Assembly: GCA_002373815.1 (NCBI GenBank)
Contig: DFKH01000012.1
Location: forward strand, 1 to 7,413
DNA from: Alphaproteobacteria bacterium UBA3650
GTDB taxonomy: Bacteria; Pseudomonadota; Alphaproteobacteria; CAAHEQ01; UBA3637
Length of the DNA stretch: 7,413 bases
Reading direction: 5' to 3'
Shown: positions 6,289 through 7,413 of the stretch, piece after piece
Layout of the letters: every line of letters starts with the position of its first letter
Position numbering within the stretch: the stretch's first letter is position 1
Position numbers and translations under genes: made by a program
The notes under the pieces: model-generated
What the model saw: only the letters and a program-made list of their open reading frames with translations
Told to the model about the DNA's origin: nothing
Databases searched by the model: none

Positions 6289-7140
6289 ATGAACTGGATA
6301 AACAACCGTAACCGACCAACAGTAAAAAAAGTGAATATCGTAAAAGATATTCCCGATAATTACTGGGACAAGTGTCCTGGTTGTGGTAATATGCTTTATC
6401 ACTCTGAAATACAAAGAAACAATTTAGTTTGTCCAACGTGCCATTATCATTTCCGGCTTCCGCCATTAAAACGTTTAGAAATGCTATTTGATGATGGAAA
6501 ATTCACTCAATTAAAATTACCTATTGTCAAGGAAGATCCCTTACATTTCAAAGATGTAAAGAAGTATACAGATCGTTTAAAAGAAGCCCGCAAAAAAACA
6601 GGACATGATGATGCCATCATTATTGCATATGGTCAGATGGGAAACCATCCAGTTGTGATTGGGGTATTTGATTTTGACTTCATGGGTGGATCAATGAATA
6701 CGACCGTTGGGCACGCAATCGTGAAAGCAGCCGAAACTGCTATCAGTAAAAAAGCCGCCTTGTTACTTATCCCAGCTTCTGGCGGAGCTAGAATGCAAGA
6801 AGGTATTTTGTCTTTGATGCAAATGTCACGCACAATTATTGCGGTCAAAAAATTAAAACAAGAAAAATTGCCTTATATTGTTTTATTGACAAACCCAACA
6901 ACGGGCGGTGTAACAGCATCTTTTGCTATGTTAGCCGATATCACATTGGCAGAACCTGGGGCAACCATTGGATTCGCTGGAGCACGTGTTATTGAACAAA
7001 CAATTCATGAAAAGTTACCAGATAACTTTCAAAAATCTGAATACTTATTGGAACATGGAATGATTGATCAAGTGGTCGCAAGAGAACAAACACGCAGCAA
7101 GATAATCAATTTTCTTAATCTTCTAAATCCTCAACATTGA
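6289..7140 (+). CDS. accD: Acetyl-CoA carboxylase carboxyltransferase beta subunit
   Basis: Half of the carboxyltransferase that passes CO2 from biotin to acetyl-CoA to make malonyl-CoA, the first step of fatty acid synthesis; it works with AccA. Length is 283 residues, within the usual 280-305. The N-terminal four-cysteine zinc ribbon is intact: C29 and C32 (CPGC), C48 and C51 (CPTC). The crotonase-fold domain has FDFMGGSM (128-135), SGGARMQEG (163-171), NPTTGGVTASFAM (201-213), which supplies oxyanion-hole glycines, and PGATIGFAGARVIEQT (222-237). The start has only a weak upstream ribosome site, suggesting coupling to ihfB 15 bases before. Its last 26 bases overlap the convergent DUF2155 gene. 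It appears functional. Confidence 0.97.
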   Translation: MNWINNRNRPTVKKVNIVKDIPDNYWDKCPGCGNMLYHSEIQRNNLVCPTCHYHFRLPPLKRLEMLFDDGKFTQLKLPIVKEDPLHFKDVKKYTDRLKEARKKTGHDDAIIIAYGQMGNHPVVIGVFDFDFMGGSMNTTVGHAIVKAAETAISKKAALLLIPASGGARMQEGILSLMQMSRTIIAVKKLKQEKLPYIVLLTNPTTGGVTASFAMLADITLAEPGATIGFAGARVIEQTIHEKLPDNFQKSEYLLEHGMIDQVVAREQTRSKIINFLNLLNPQH

Positions 7141-7413
7141 CCTCTTCTTCGGGTAATTCAATAGCGGTTGGAACTGATTGAATAACTGGGACATTTTTGT
7201 CTTTACATTCCACAACCCATATATCGTATACAGGATGTTCCATACCTGATAAAGCTGGATTAGACGAAAACATCCAACCATGAAAAATCTCATCACCCTC
7301 TTTTTCCACTACATTGATAAATGCTGAATTTTCTGGGGTTTCTTCTGGCGGACGTTTCATACATTTTTCAACTTCAATCACCAAATCACCAAATTCATAC
7401 GGCTCTCCAACTC
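7115..7413 (-). CDS. DUF2155 family protein, C-terminal part (5' end outside window)
   Basis: The minus-strand frame is open to the window edge, so the gene begins beyond 7413; a TTG at 7384 is internal, because the upstream residues VGEPYEFGDL continue the family pattern. The visible 99 residues include CMKRPPEETPENSAF, FHGWMFSSNPALSGMEHPVYDIWVVEC, and an acidic tail (LPEEEVNVEDLED). The tryptophans, the HPVYDIWV block and the PPE-PEN stretch are characteristic of DUF2155 proteins, which are mainly alphaproteobacterial and usually carry a signal peptide for export. The function is unknown, and the N-terminus that would show a signal is not in the window. The stop lies 26 bases inside accD on the other strand. 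Confidence 0.85.
   Translation of the reverse strand, partial: VGEPYEFGDLVIEVEKCMKRPPEETPENSAFINVVEKEGDEIFHGWMFSSNPALSGMEHPVYDIWVVECKDKNVPVIQSVPTAIELPEEEVNVEDLED

Noticed and set aside
7157..7182. Inverted repeat TTCAAT...ATTGAA as a terminator for accD
   Set aside because: The arms are only 6-7 A/T-rich base pairs with a poorly pairing 14-base loop, no T-run follows, and it lies within DUF2155 coding sequence.
7382..7384. TTG as the start of the DUF2155 gene
   Set aside because: The frame stays open to the window edge and the upstream residues continue the family's conserved pattern, so the true start is outside.

Overview
The window is visibly AT-rich (high thirties percent G+C in the stretch I counted by hand) and densely coding. 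It carries nine ATPase genes in the order atpD-atpC-atpQ-atpR-atpB-atpE-atpF-atpA-atpG (positions 1-5966), then an IHF-beta/HU gene and accD on the same strand, and finally the 3' part of a DUF2155 gene converging from the minus strand. The DUF2155 family, which I know mainly from Alphaproteobacteria, together with the ihfB/accD neighbourhood, suggests an AT-rich alphaproteobacterium. It is possibly a host-associated or genome-reduced lineage; I cannot name a genus.

Positions 1-5966 match the diagnostic layout of an N-type ATPase (N-ATPase), a laterally transferred branch of F-type ATPases normally found as a second copy beside the ordinary F1Fo synthase. Beta and epsilon come first. Two small membrane proteins, AtpQ (two transmembrane segments, AtpI-like) and AtpR (three transmembrane segments with intramembrane arginines), precede a, c and b. 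Alpha and gamma close the operon and there is no separate delta gene. Genes abut or overlap at almost every junction, so this is one translationally coupled transcript. Its promoter and the N-terminal part of beta, including the P-loop, lie upstream of the window.

The proteins form one rotary machine. Alpha, beta, gamma and epsilon make the cytoplasmic motor. The a subunit and c ring make the ion channel and rotor. The long AtpF supplies the b stalk and also ends in a region resembling the C-terminus of F-type delta, which would explain the missing delta gene. AtpQ and AtpR are probable assembly or ion-supply factors. The c subunit has glutamates in both helices plus a Glu-Ser-Thr...Tyr set, so it could bind Na+ or H+; the sequence alone does not settle which.

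Positions 5998-7140 hold ihfB and accD only 15 bases apart. In many alphaproteobacteria I recall these two genes flanking a trpF-trpB-trpA block, so their direct junction here suggests loss of the trp genes. accD and the DUF2155 gene overlap tail to tail by 26 bases. No RNA genes, insertion sequences or CRISPR arrays were seen, and no gap exceeds about 30 bases.
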